DNA from: Candidatus Gottesmanbacteria bacterium RBG_16_37_8
GTDB taxonomy: Bacteria > Patescibacteriota > Microgenomatia > 2-02-FULL-39-11
DNA: 15,064 nucleotides
Reading direction: 5' to 3'
Assembly (NCBI GenBank): GCA_001779055.1
Contig: MFJA01000040.1
Span: forward strand, 1-15,064
The position numbers were made by a program, and so were the translations under genes. This document shows positions 1 to 6,208 of this stretch, piece after piece. The notes beneath the pieces are model-generated. The model had not been told where the DNA came from and did not search any database. It saw only the letters and a list, made by a program, of their open reading frames with translations. Position 1 is the stretch's first letter, and every line of letters starts with the position of its first letter.

Positions 1-2
1 AG

Positions 3-788
3 AATGCAAATTATATTCTTGGTTTACTTAACCGGAAAGACATCCCTATATATTCGGGAAAGGCGCAACCTTTAAAAAGAAAATTAATAAATGCGGTAGT
101 CCACGGAGACAGCGGTTTGGCCGGAGCAGATACGATAGATACGGATTATCAGTTAACAGGAGATGCCGATCGGAGAATATTTGAGATTGTCAAAGATAAT
201 CCAAATGAAGTGACGATATTAACGTTAGGACCGCTGACAAATATTGCCAGGACGTTTCTAAAGTATCCAGCTTGTCCGACACTTATCAATAAAATTATCA
301 TGATGGGTGGCGCAATAGATGTATGCGGCAATAAGAACAGGGTGGCAGAATTTAATATTTTTGTCGATCCCGAAGCGGCTGATATAGTTTTCAGATCAAA
401 AGCAATAAAAATTCTAGTCCCTCTTGATCCCTGCAACAAAATCACTTTATCATTGGCAGATTTCGAATGTTTACATGGAAATTATCTTTATAAACCATTA
501 ATAAGAACGATGAAACAATTTTTAAGAGGGTTAGTAGAGGATGAAGGATCTAAAGAACTTCTAGTTTATGATGCTCTGGCGGCTTATTATTTAATTAATC
601 CCAAAGCATTTAGATGTCTGGGAATGGATATTGCCGTTGAGACTAAAGGGGAAATTACGCGAGGCATGACCGTTGCGGAAAAAAGGAAAAAAGCAGTTAA
701 AAATAATAATATTGAAGTAGCGGTTAATATATCTCAAGAAGAATTCCGTCGTGATTTTTTTAATATTTTGAAGAATGAAGTTATATAA
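3..788 (+). CDS. Inosine/uridine-preferring nucleoside hydrolase, 5' end outside window
   Basis: This gene hydrolyses the N-glycosidic bond of ribonucleosides, giving base and ribose for salvage in the cytoplasm. The frame is open from base 3 and coding upstream of the first in-frame TTG at 117, because the family segment ending in VHGDSGLAGAD starts before it. The gene therefore begins outside the window, and the N-terminal Asp-rich calcium-binding motif is missing here only for that reason. Visible family signatures are the LTLGPLTNIA stretch, the MMGG...GN...AEFN.F.DPEAA block, VPLDPCNKITLS, the late VYDALA motif and the C-terminal TRGMTV. In characterised enzymes the late motif is usually HDA, where His is the proposed proton donor; here it is Tyr-Asp (codons 567-572). 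It ends 60 bases before trpS and is on the same strand. Family is near certain; the substrate is not. Confidence 0.9.
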   Translation, partial: NANYILGLLNRKDIPIYSGKAQPLKRKLINAVVHGDSGLAGADTIDTDYQLTGDADRRIFEIVKDNPNEVTILTLGPLTNIARTFLKYPACPTLINKIIMMGGAIDVCGNKNRVAEFNIFVDPEAADIVFRSKAIKILVPLDPCNKITLSLADFECLHGNYLYKPLIRTMKQFLRGLVEDEGSKELLVYDALAAYYLINPKAFRCLGMDIAVETKGEITRGMTVAEKRKKAVKNNNIEVAVNISQEEFRRDFFNILKNEVI

Positions 789-823
789 AAGAATTGGGGA
801 CAATTTATTAGTTAATTTTTATT

Positions 824-840
824 TATAATAGAGGTAAAGG
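824..840 (+). promoter_or_regulatory. Candidate trpS -10 box and Shine-Dalgarno
   Basis: TATAAT at 824-829 lies 19 bases before the trpS ATG, and the purine-rich GAGGTAAAGG at 831-840 lies 8 bases before it. No good -35 is visible at the normal spacing. A start near 836 would give a leader of about 13 bases that keeps only the AAAGG part of the ribosome binding site. The ribosome site is more convincing than the promoter. Confidence 0.45.
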
Positions 841-848
841 AATAAATT

Positions 849-2360
849 ATGGATGAAACAGTAAAAAAATATCTTAATGAATTAAAAAAGATGGGGATAG
901 AATATCAGATTTTGGAGCATCCCCAGCTTATTTCTGTGGAAAAAGTTCAAGAATATCTTGGCTATGGAATGGCTGATGCCGGGGCAACGCTTTTGATGAA
1001 AGCTGATGAGAAGTTTGTGGCGATAATTAGACGGGGGGATACAAAACTGGATAACAACAAAGTGAAGATATTTTTAGGAGTTGAAAATTTGGGAATGGCA
1101 ACGGAGGAGGAATTTGCCAAAATAACAGGAGTACCAAGCGGAGCAGCAAGCGTTTATATTAAAGGACTTCCAACTTATATAGACAAGAAAGTTTTTGAAA
1201 AAAAATATATTAATGCGGGAAGCGGCAGTCTGTTGGTCACTTTACGCTATAAAACTTCCGACCTCAAAAAAATTCCGGGTGTGAAAATTGTTGATTTTAC
1301 GGAGATTAAATCTGATGAAAAAATCAGTAAGACAATAATCGGAAAAAAAAGAATATTGTCAGGGATAACACCTTCGGGAGATGGAAGTCTTCATATCGGA
1401 AATTATCTGGGGGCGGTGAGGCAGTTTATAGAACTGGCGAAGAATAATGAGTGTTTCCTATTTGTGGCTGATATTCATGCTTTGACTACTGTTCAGAAGA
1501 GAGAGGAACTAGAGAAAAATATTGAGACACTTATTTTGAATGAGTTGTCACTTTTGGGGGACTTAACAAATATTACTTTTTTCCGGCAGTCGGATGTTCC
1601 CATGCATACGGAATTGCAGTCAATATTAAATAATGTAACTTCATTAGGACTTATTAAACGGGCTCATGCTTATAAAGACAAATTGCAGAAAAATCAAACT
1701 GAGGAGGATATCAATATGGGTTTATTTAATTATCCGATACTAATGGCTGCGGATATCCTGCTTTATAAAACTGATATGGTACCGGTTGGACGCGACCAGA
1801 AACAGCATATTGAAATCACCAGAGATATTGCCGATAGTTTTAATAAGACTTTCAATAAAAAGATATTTAAATTGCCGGAGCCATTCATTCCTCAAGAAGT
1901 AGCGGTTGTTTTGGGAACAGACGGGAAAAGAAAAATGAGCAAATCTTTGGGGAATATTATTTCCATTTTTGATGATGAAGCGGTTATAAAAAAACAAGTA
2001 ATGTCCACCTATACCGATCCGACCAGAAAGCATGCTACAGATCCGGGGCATATTGAGGGGAATATGGTGTTTACATATTTAGACTTTTTTGGCGAGAAGA
2101 AAAGAGTGGAAGAATTAAAAGGTTTGTATAAGGAGGGGAAAGTGGGGGATGTAGAAGTAAAAAATTTTCTATTTGAGACTTTGATGAAATATTTTGCACC
2201 GGCGCGGGCGCGATATCAAGAATTAAAATCCAATCCGCAACAAGTGAAAAAAATTCTCATAGAGGGAGCAGAGAAAGCCCGGGAAGTGGCGAGAGCAACG
2301 ATGGTGGAAGTCAGGGAAGCTGTGGGGTTGACTAATCAATATTCTTTCTTCAAGTATTAA
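849..2360 (+). CDS. trpS: Tryptophanyl-tRNA synthetase fused to an N-terminal YbaK-like editing domain
   Basis: The C-terminal part (about residues 167-503) is a class Ic TrpRS that charges tRNA-Trp in the cytoplasm. It has the HIGH-type motif HIGN at 182-185, DILLYKTD followed by VPVGRDQ for tryptophan and adenylate binding (the usual GEDQ reads GRDQ), and KMSKS at 362-366. About 330 residues is the normal TrpRS length, so residues 1-160 are extra. By eye these match the YbaK/ProXp deacylase fold: an EHP.L.SVE helix region, ATLL near 46-49, TGVPSGAAS, and GLPTYIDKKVF. Compared with E. coli YbaK, the catalytic Lys46 position is Ala46, the Pro of the G..SP loop is Val, and the late Asp is Val, so classical deacylase activity is doubtful. 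TrpRS is not known to need editing. ATG 849 is supported by an upstream GAGGTAAAGG and begins the domain correctly. Its last 19 codons are echoed at 3837-3896. Confidence 0.93.
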   Translation: MDETVKKYLNELKKMGIEYQILEHPQLISVEKVQEYLGYGMADAGATLLMKADEKFVAIIRRGDTKLDNNKVKIFLGVENLGMATEEEFAKITGVPSGAASVYIKGLPTYIDKKVFEKKYINAGSGSLLVTLRYKTSDLKKIPGVKIVDFTEIKSDEKISKTIIGKKRILSGITPSGDGSLHIGNYLGAVRQFIELAKNNECFLFVADIHALTTVQKREELEKNIETLILNELSLLGDLTNITFFRQSDVPMHTELQSILNNVTSLGLIKRAHAYKDKLQKNQTEEDINMGLFNYPILMAADILLYKTDMVPVGRDQKQHIEITRDIADSFNKTFNKKIFKLPEPFIPQEVAVVLGTDGKRKMSKSLGNIISIFDDEAVIKKQVMSTYTDPTRKHATDPGHIEGNMVFTYLDFFGEKKRVEELKGLYKEGKVGDVEVKNFLFETLMKYFAPARARYQELKSNPQQVKKILIEGAEKAREVARATMVEVREAVGLTNQYSFFKY

Positions 2361-2361
2361 A
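2345..2361 (+). repeat. 17-base direct repeat, copy R1 (end of trpS)
   Basis: TTTCTTCAAGTATTAAA covers the last codons and stop of trpS. It matches R2 (3091-3107) at 16 of 17 bases and R3 (3881-3897) at 16 of 17. With R3 the exact match continues through the following G, giving 17 identical bases (2346-2362 and 3882-3898). The three copies bracket the SDR gene and the toxin-antitoxin pair. Confidence 0.6.
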
Positions 2362-2379
2362 GCCTTTTACCTTTAAATT

Positions 2380-3099
2380 ATGGATTACCGAAAAACAGCC
2401 ATAGTGACGGGAGCAAGCAGAGGGATTGGTAAGGCAGTTGCCGTGAAACTATTGGAGAATGACTGGAATGTAGCGGGAGTTTATTATGCGAATGAGAAGA
2501 CAGCTTCAGAATTGGAGAGGAAATATAACAATTTATTGATGATAAAAGCCGATGTGGCAAGGGAAGATGAGGTGATAAGAGCAGTTGGTCGAACAGTAAA
2601 GAAATTCGGAAACCTTGATTGTGTAGTTAATATTGCCGGAATTGATATTTTTGGTGAAGTGGAGGATTACAATCCGGATAATTGGGACAGGATGTTTGCC
2701 GTAAACGTTAAATCAGTTTTTTTATTTTCCAAATACACAATTCCTTATCTTAAGAAATCAACGGATCCGGTTATTATTAACATATCTTCCCGATTGGGAA
2801 CGGTGGAATATGCTGAAGCAAAATTTACCGTTTACAGCGCTTGTAAAGCGGCAGTGATTATTTTTTCCAAAGCATTATCCAGGGAATTATCCCATACCAA
2901 AATAAGAGTGAATGTTTTTATTCCTACTCCTACTAAAACTGATCTGTTGGATGAAGTATATACAAAAGTAGAACAGGAAGAACTTCAGAAAATAGGAAAG
3001 CTGGGGAAACCGGAAGAAGCGGCCGAATTGGTGTGGGAATTGATTCAGGACGGACGTGCCAACGGAAAGATTCTTTATGATAAAAGAGTGTTTCTTTAA
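2380..3099 (+). CDS. Short-chain dehydrogenase/reductase (SDR), classical type
   Basis: This is an NAD(P)-dependent oxidoreductase of 239 residues, normal for a classical SDR. It shows the Rossmann glycine motif TGASRGIG at 10-17, the NIAG stabilising motif at 84-87, the Ser region NISS at 134-137 and the catalytic YSACK with Tyr152 and Lys156. The basic Arg14 in the glycine loop hints at NADP preference. FabG-like enzymes are the nearest description, but the substrate cannot be read and the usual C-terminal D-G-G ending is absent; the chain ends VFL, encoded inside repeat R2. The start has no Shine-Dalgarno and lies 19 bases after trpS, so it is probably co-transcribed with it. It meets vapC tail-to-tail with a 3-base gap. 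It sits between two trpS 3' ends and may be acquired cargo (inference). Confidence 0.9.
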   Translation: MDYRKTAIVTGASRGIGKAVAVKLLENDWNVAGVYYANEKTASELERKYNNLLMIKADVAREDEVIRAVGRTVKKFGNLDCVVNIAGIDIFGEVEDYNPDNWDRMFAVNVKSVFLFSKYTIPYLKKSTDPVIINISSRLGTVEYAEAKFTVYSACKAAVIIFSKALSRELSHTKIRVNVFIPTPTKTDLLDEVYTKVEQEELQKIGKLGKPEEAAELVWELIQDGRANGKILYDKRVFL

Positions 3100-3107
3100 G
3101 TATTAAA
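3091..3107 (+). repeat. 17-base direct repeat, copy R2 (SDR/vapC junction)
   Basis: TTTCTTTAAGTATTAAA differs from R1 by one base. It supplies the SDR stop codon (TAA 3097-3099, plus strand) and the vapC stop codon (TTA 3103-3105 read on the minus strand). It divides the SDR module from the toxin-antitoxin module. Confidence 0.5.
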
Positions 3108-3486
3108 CCACTTTAAGACCAGGGATTCTTTGGTAATGTTTAATATTGCCTGTTTTAAGGGTAAGAGAGTTTAATTTGGCTGTTATACCGATGAGAAGAT
3201 CAAATTCGTCCAGTCTATTACCTATTTTTTCCAAGGCAGTTTTGACTTCGGCATATTCCCGCATTATTTTTTCATCAAGATTGATGATTTTGATGGATAA
3301 ATCATTTAAAAAAGAGCTGATAAGATTTAAAGATTTTTCTTTATTTTTTGATTTACAAGCGCCATAGAGAAGTTCACCGTAAGAAATAATACTGATGGTG
3401 CTTCCTTCTGAAATAACTTTCTTATCGATTGCCTTTTTTCCTCTGATATGGTTAATGATGACATCTGTATCCAGAAGATATTTCAT
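3103..3486 (-). CDS. vapC: PIN-domain ribonuclease toxin, VapC family
   Basis: This is a 127-residue PIN-domain protein, normal length for VapC, predicted to cleave RNA (often tRNA or rRNA) when its antitoxin is lost. The acidic metal site is visible: Asp6 and Asp8 in LLDTDVII, Glu38 in ISYGELLYG, and Asp96 in DEFDLLIGITAK. The late TGNIKHYQRIPGL matches the family T.N..HF..I.GL ending. It follows the antitoxin on the minus strand with an ATGA overlap (start codon 3486-3484, antitoxin stop 3485-3483), which suggests translational coupling. The acidic site appears intact, so the toxin is probably active. The RNA target cannot be predicted. Confidence 0.9.
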   Translation of the reverse strand: MKYLLDTDVIINHIRGKKAIDKKVISEGSTISIISYGELLYGACKSKNKEKSLNLISSFLNDLSIKIINLDEKIMREYAEVKTALEKIGNRLDEFDLLIGITAKLNSLTLKTGNIKHYQRIPGLKVV

Positions 3487-3737
3487 AAAGAAACATTTCG
3501 TTGGCGGAAGTTTCTGGTAATTATCACTTTCGGGAAATCAGGTAAAGATCCGAAGTAAAAATCAAGCTTATCGGTAATATTGGTTTTGCTGTTTTCTTTT
3601 TCGTCTATGGGAATAATTTTGGCAATTGCTTTGCCGAATTTTTCCACGATAGTAATATTTTTTTTGTAATAGACGGAATTAAGAATTTCCGCGGCATTTC
3701 TTTTTAATTCTGAGGCGGAAACGTGAGTAATATTCAT
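3483..3737 (-). CDS. Phd/YefM-type antitoxin paired with VapC
   Basis: This 84-residue protein is the first gene of the minus-strand toxin-antitoxin operon. The N-terminal half (MNITHVSASELKRNAAEILN, then ITIVEKFGKAIAKIIPI) has the Phd/YefM DNA-binding pattern V.ASEL..N..EIL......I.I...GK..A.I.P. The C-terminal half should wrap round the toxin and block its active site. Antitoxins of this kind repress their own promoter with the toxin as co-repressor, and a perfect 8-base inverted repeat lies directly before the start (3740-3758). No Shine-Dalgarno is present, and the promoter predicts a leader of only a few bases. Confidence 0.87.
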   Translation of the reverse strand: MNITHVSASELKRNAAEILNSVYYKKNITIVEKFGKAIAKIIPIDEKENSKTNITDKLDFYFGSLPDFPKVIITRNFRQRNVSL

Positions 3738-3739
3738 AG

Positions 3740-3758
3740 TTTGTATATTTTATACAAA
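3740..3758. promoter_or_regulatory. Perfect inverted-repeat operator of the toxin-antitoxin operon
   Basis: TTTGTATA and TATACAAA are exact reverse complements separated by TTT. The repeat begins 3 bases before the antitoxin ATG and covers the -10 box, a typical place for autorepression by an antitoxin or toxin-antitoxin complex. Confidence 0.7.
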
Positions 3759-3775
3759 ATAGCTAAAATAGTCAA
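3747..3775 (-). promoter_or_regulatory. Promoter of the toxin-antitoxin operon
   Basis: On the minus strand, TTGACT (3775-3770) and TAAAAT (3752-3747) are separated by exactly 17 bases, close to sigma-70-type consensus. Transcription should start near 3740, about three bases before the ATG at 3737, so the mRNA is essentially leaderless. An alternative -10, TATAAA, would give a 15-base spacer. Confidence 0.65.
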
Positions 3776-3836
3776 GAAACAGTAAGTAATCGTTTACAGA
3801 TAAAAAAAATTCCGGTGAAATTAGTTGGAAATACTT

Positions 3837-3896
3837 ATGATAGAAGTTTGGAAAGTAGTGGGACTTACTAATAAAAATTCATTCTTCAAGTATTAA
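3837..3896 (+). pseudogene. Decayed second copy of the trpS 3' end
   Basis: Sixty bases align without gaps to the last 60 bases of trpS (2301-2360), with 47 identities by my count. Translated, they read MIEVWKVVGLTNKNSFFKY then stop, against MVEVREAVGLTNQYSFFKY in TrpRS. Upstream in the same frame there are stop codons (for example TAG 3822-3824), so this is a tail fragment, not a gene. Many differences are at third codon positions, suggesting that the fragment came from a diverged working trpS and not from a recent copy of the present one. A run of A then TTC around 3803-3812 resembles trpS near 2250-2259 and may extend the relic across a deletion, but weakly. Confidence 0.75.
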
Positions 3897-3897
3897 A
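3881..3897 (+). repeat. 17-base direct repeat, copy R3 (end of trpS relic)
   Basis: ATTCTTCAAGTATTAAA closes the trpS relic and is the far boundary of the SDR/toxin-antitoxin segment. It matches R1 at 16 of 17 positions and R2 at 15 of 17. Confidence 0.6.
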
Positions 3898-3927
3898 GAC
3901 CTAACTTAACTTTTTTGGTTATGTTTA

Positions 3928-3956
3928 TTGTTACAGCCTCGAATTTGGAGTATAAT
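3928..3956 (+). promoter_or_regulatory. Promoter of the tRNA-binding protein/ftsH operon
   Basis: TTGTTA (3928-3933) and a consensus TATAAT (3951-3956) are separated by exactly 17 bases. The expected start near 3963 lies about five bases before the ATG at 3968, and no Shine-Dalgarno is present. The transcript is probably leaderless. Confidence 0.75.
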
Positions 3957-3967
3957 TATTTTCTTGT

Positions 3968-4303
3968 ATGAAAGCAGATATCTCCTTTGAAGAATTCCAG
4001 AAATTGGATTTGAGAGTAGGAGAGGTAGTTTCAGCTGAGAGAGTTACAGGATCAAATAATCTTATCCGACTAAAGGTAAACTTAGGCAATGGTTTTAGCA
4101 ACAGAAATATACTTTCAGGCATTGCCAGGTGGTATAAACCTGAGGAGTTAACCGGCAAGAAATTTATTTTCGTTGTCAATTTGAGACCTAAGAAAATAAT
4201 TGGAGAAGAAAGTCAGGGGATGATTTTATGTGCAGACAGCAATCACACTGCAATTGCAGTTGAAATTAATGATAAAATTCCGGAGGGGACAATAATCAGA
4301 TAA
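3968..4303 (+). CDS. Stand-alone tRNA-binding OB-fold protein (Trbp111/CsaA/MetRS C-terminal type)
   Basis: This 111-residue protein matches the EMAP-II-like tRNA-binding OB fold along its length: FQKLDLRVGEV at the N-terminus, then ILSGIARWY.PEEL.GK, VVNLRPKKI and GEESQGMILCA. In many bacteria this domain is the C-terminal extension of MetRS and acts as a dimeric, structure-specific tRNA binder; stand-alone forms are known as Trbp111 and CsaA. Automatic pipelines often label it MetRS beta subunit. No MetRS is in the window, so whether it serves MetRS in trans or acts as a general tRNA chaperone is open. It opens a tight operon: only 2 bases separate it from ftsH. Confidence 0.9.
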   Translation: MKADISFEEFQKLDLRVGEVVSAERVTGSNNLIRLKVNLGNGFSNRNILSGIARWYKPEELTGKKFIFVVNLRPKKIIGEESQGMILCADSNHTAIAVEINDKIPEGTIIR

Positions 4304-4305
4304 TT

Positions 4306-6195
4306 ATGGCAATTACCAATAACAGTAAAAACAATAAGAATAAAAAAGGAAAAAAGATTTTTGAGTTCCGGTTAAACCTGACACCGAAAAATATTTTTCT
4401 GTGGTCGATAATTTTCCTTATCCTTCTTTTTATAATCATGTCGGCCAGGGACATTTCCAACATATTTCCCGAGAAACCGTTATCCGCTTTGATTTCAGAT
4501 GTAAGAGGCGGGCAGGTAAAAAAGATAGAGGTGGTAGATGATAAACTTCTGGCAACATATAAAGACGATAAGGTTTATTCATCAATTAAAGAAAGCCAGG
4601 ATTCCTTTTATAAGATACTAAGTGATGCGCAAATTGATCCTAAAAGTGTGGAAATAGAGATTAAAGACACATCGGGAGGAACAATCTGGTTTAATATATT
4701 GTCCAATGTGTTGCCGCTTCTTCTGATGGTCGGGTTTTTCCTTTTTCTTATCAGACAGGCAAGAGGAGCACAGGATTCAATATTTTCATTCGGGCAATCA
4801 CGGGCTAAACTTTTTTCCAAAGACCATCCGAAAGTAACCTTTAAGGATGTGGCAGGAGTTGATGAAGCCAAACAGGAGTTGGCAGAAGTGGTTGATTTTT
4901 TGAAAAATCCTCAGAAATACAGAGCACTGGGGGCCAGAACACCTAAAGGAGTAATTCTGGTTGGACCTTCCGGCACCGGTAAAACACTTTTAGCCCGGGC
5001 ATTGGCAGGGGAAGCAGGAGTGCCATTTTTTTCCATGGCAGGATCGGAGTTTATGGAAATGCTGGTAGGTGTCGGCGCGTCGAGAGTGCGTGACCTCTTT
5101 TCTACTGCCAAGAAGAATTCACCATCGATTATTTTCATTGACGAGGTTGATGCCATCGGCCGCATGAGGTCAATTGGAGTGGTTGGAGGACATGATGAGA
5201 GAGAACAAACTCTCAATCAGATTTTGGTTGAAATGGACGGATTTACTCCTAATGAACATGTGTTGATAGTAGCGGCAACAAACAGGGGAGATTTACTTGA
5301 CCCGGCACTTCTCCGACCGGGAAGGTTCGACCGGCGGGTTGTTCTTGATTTACCTGACATGGAGGGAAGGAAAGATATTTTGAAGATACATTCCCAGGGA
5401 AAACCGGTTATTAAAGATATTGATTGGGATAAAGTTTCCAAACGGACGGTTGGCTTTTCCGGAGCAGATCTGGAAAACATGCTTAATGAGGCGGCCATTT
5501 TTGCTGCCAGGAAAAACAAAACAATTATCGAATTTGAAGATATTGAAGAGTCAGCTACCAAAGTAAAGCTCGGGCCGGAGAAAAAGAGATTGCAGAGCGA
5601 TTTGGATCGGAAGATGACAGCTTATCATGAGGCCGGGCATGCGGTTGTAACATATGCTCTACCCCATATGGATCCGGTTCACCGCATTTCCATTGTATCC
5701 CGGGGTATGGCTTTAGGATTTACTCTGATTCCTCCTCAGAAAGACAGAATTCATGAAACCAAGACACATTTGCTGGAGGAAATTGCCTCTATGATGGGAG
5801 GCAGAGCGGCTGAATCACTTATTTTTAGTGAGATGACGACCGGGGCTGCCAATGATATAGACAAGGCGACCATACTTGCCAGAGATATGGTTGTTGAATT
5901 CGGGATGAGCGATTTGGGACCAATCAGTTTCGGACCATCTGTTGATGTAACTGAGTGGGGCGGAAGGTATATGATAGAAACCAAAGTATCACCGGACATG
6001 CAGGGTAAGATAGACAGTGAAGTCAAGAAAATTCTGGATACCGGGTATAAGCAAGCTTCAACTATATTGAAAAAAATGAGAGCGAAACTGGATATAATTG
6101 CCAATGAACTCGTTAAGAAAGAAACTTTGGAGAGTGAGGAATTTGAAAAACTGATGGGTCCGAAACCTGCTAAAGCTATAGTAACGTCTTGGTGA
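4306..6195 (+). CDS. ftsH: ATP-dependent membrane zinc metalloprotease FtsH
   Basis: FtsH is a hexameric inner-membrane AAA+ protease that extracts and degrades membrane and short-lived soluble proteins. At 629 residues it is of usual length. A basic N-terminus is followed by a membrane segment (about 30-47), a short external domain, a second membrane segment (about 129-149), the AAA module and the M41 peptidase domain. Walker A is GPSGTGKT at 220-227 (Ser where most FtsH have Pro), Walker B is FIDE ending at Asp279-Glu280, and the second region of homology has ATNRGDLLDPALLRPGRFDRR. The zinc site is HEAGH at 441-445 with the third ligand in NDID near 517. The pore loop reads MLVGVGA: the usual aromatic Phe is Leu253. 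The gene follows the tRNA-binding protein by 2 bases without a Shine-Dalgarno, so it is probably read from the promoter at 3928. Confidence 0.97.
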   Translation: MAITNNSKNNKNKKGKKIFEFRLNLTPKNIFLWSIIFLILLFIIMSARDISNIFPEKPLSALISDVRGGQVKKIEVVDDKLLATYKDDKVYSSIKESQDSFYKILSDAQIDPKSVEIEIKDTSGGTIWFNILSNVLPLLLMVGFFLFLIRQARGAQDSIFSFGQSRAKLFSKDHPKVTFKDVAGVDEAKQELAEVVDFLKNPQKYRALGARTPKGVILVGPSGTGKTLLARALAGEAGVPFFSMAGSEFMEMLVGVGASRVRDLFSTAKKNSPSIIFIDEVDAIGRMRSIGVVGGHDEREQTLNQILVEMDGFTPNEHVLIVAATNRGDLLDPALLRPGRFDRRVVLDLPDMEGRKDILKIHSQGKPVIKDIDWDKVSKRTVGFSGADLENMLNEAAIFAARKNKTIIEFEDIEESATKVKLGPEKKRLQSDLDRKMTAYHEAGHAVVTYALPHMDPVHRISIVSRGMALGFTLIPPQKDRIHETKTHLLEEIASMMGGRAAESLIFSEMTTGAANDIDKATILARDMVVEFGMSDLGPISFGPSVDVTEWGGRYMIETKVSPDMQGKIDSEVKKILDTGYKQASTILKKMRAKLDIIANELVKKETLESEEFEKLMGPKPAKAIVTSW

Positions 6196-6208
6196 TAAAA
6201 TTATCCCC

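Noticed and set aside
117..119. TTG as the start of the nucleoside hydrolase.
   Set aside because: The frame is open from base 3 and encodes conserved family sequence upstream of this codon, so the true start is outside the window.
2356..2379. Terminator between trpS and the SDR gene.
   Set aside because: TTAAAG and CTTTAA form only a 6-base AT-rich stem with no T-run after it.
3781..3836. A small gene before the trpS relic.
   Set aside because: The forward frame leading into the relic has stop codons and no start signal; I see nothing else there except a possible weak trpS remnant.
4608..6104. Several minus-strand open frames opposite ftsH.
   Set aside because: They are serine- and proline-rich shadows of a strongly conserved gene, with no family signature or start signal.
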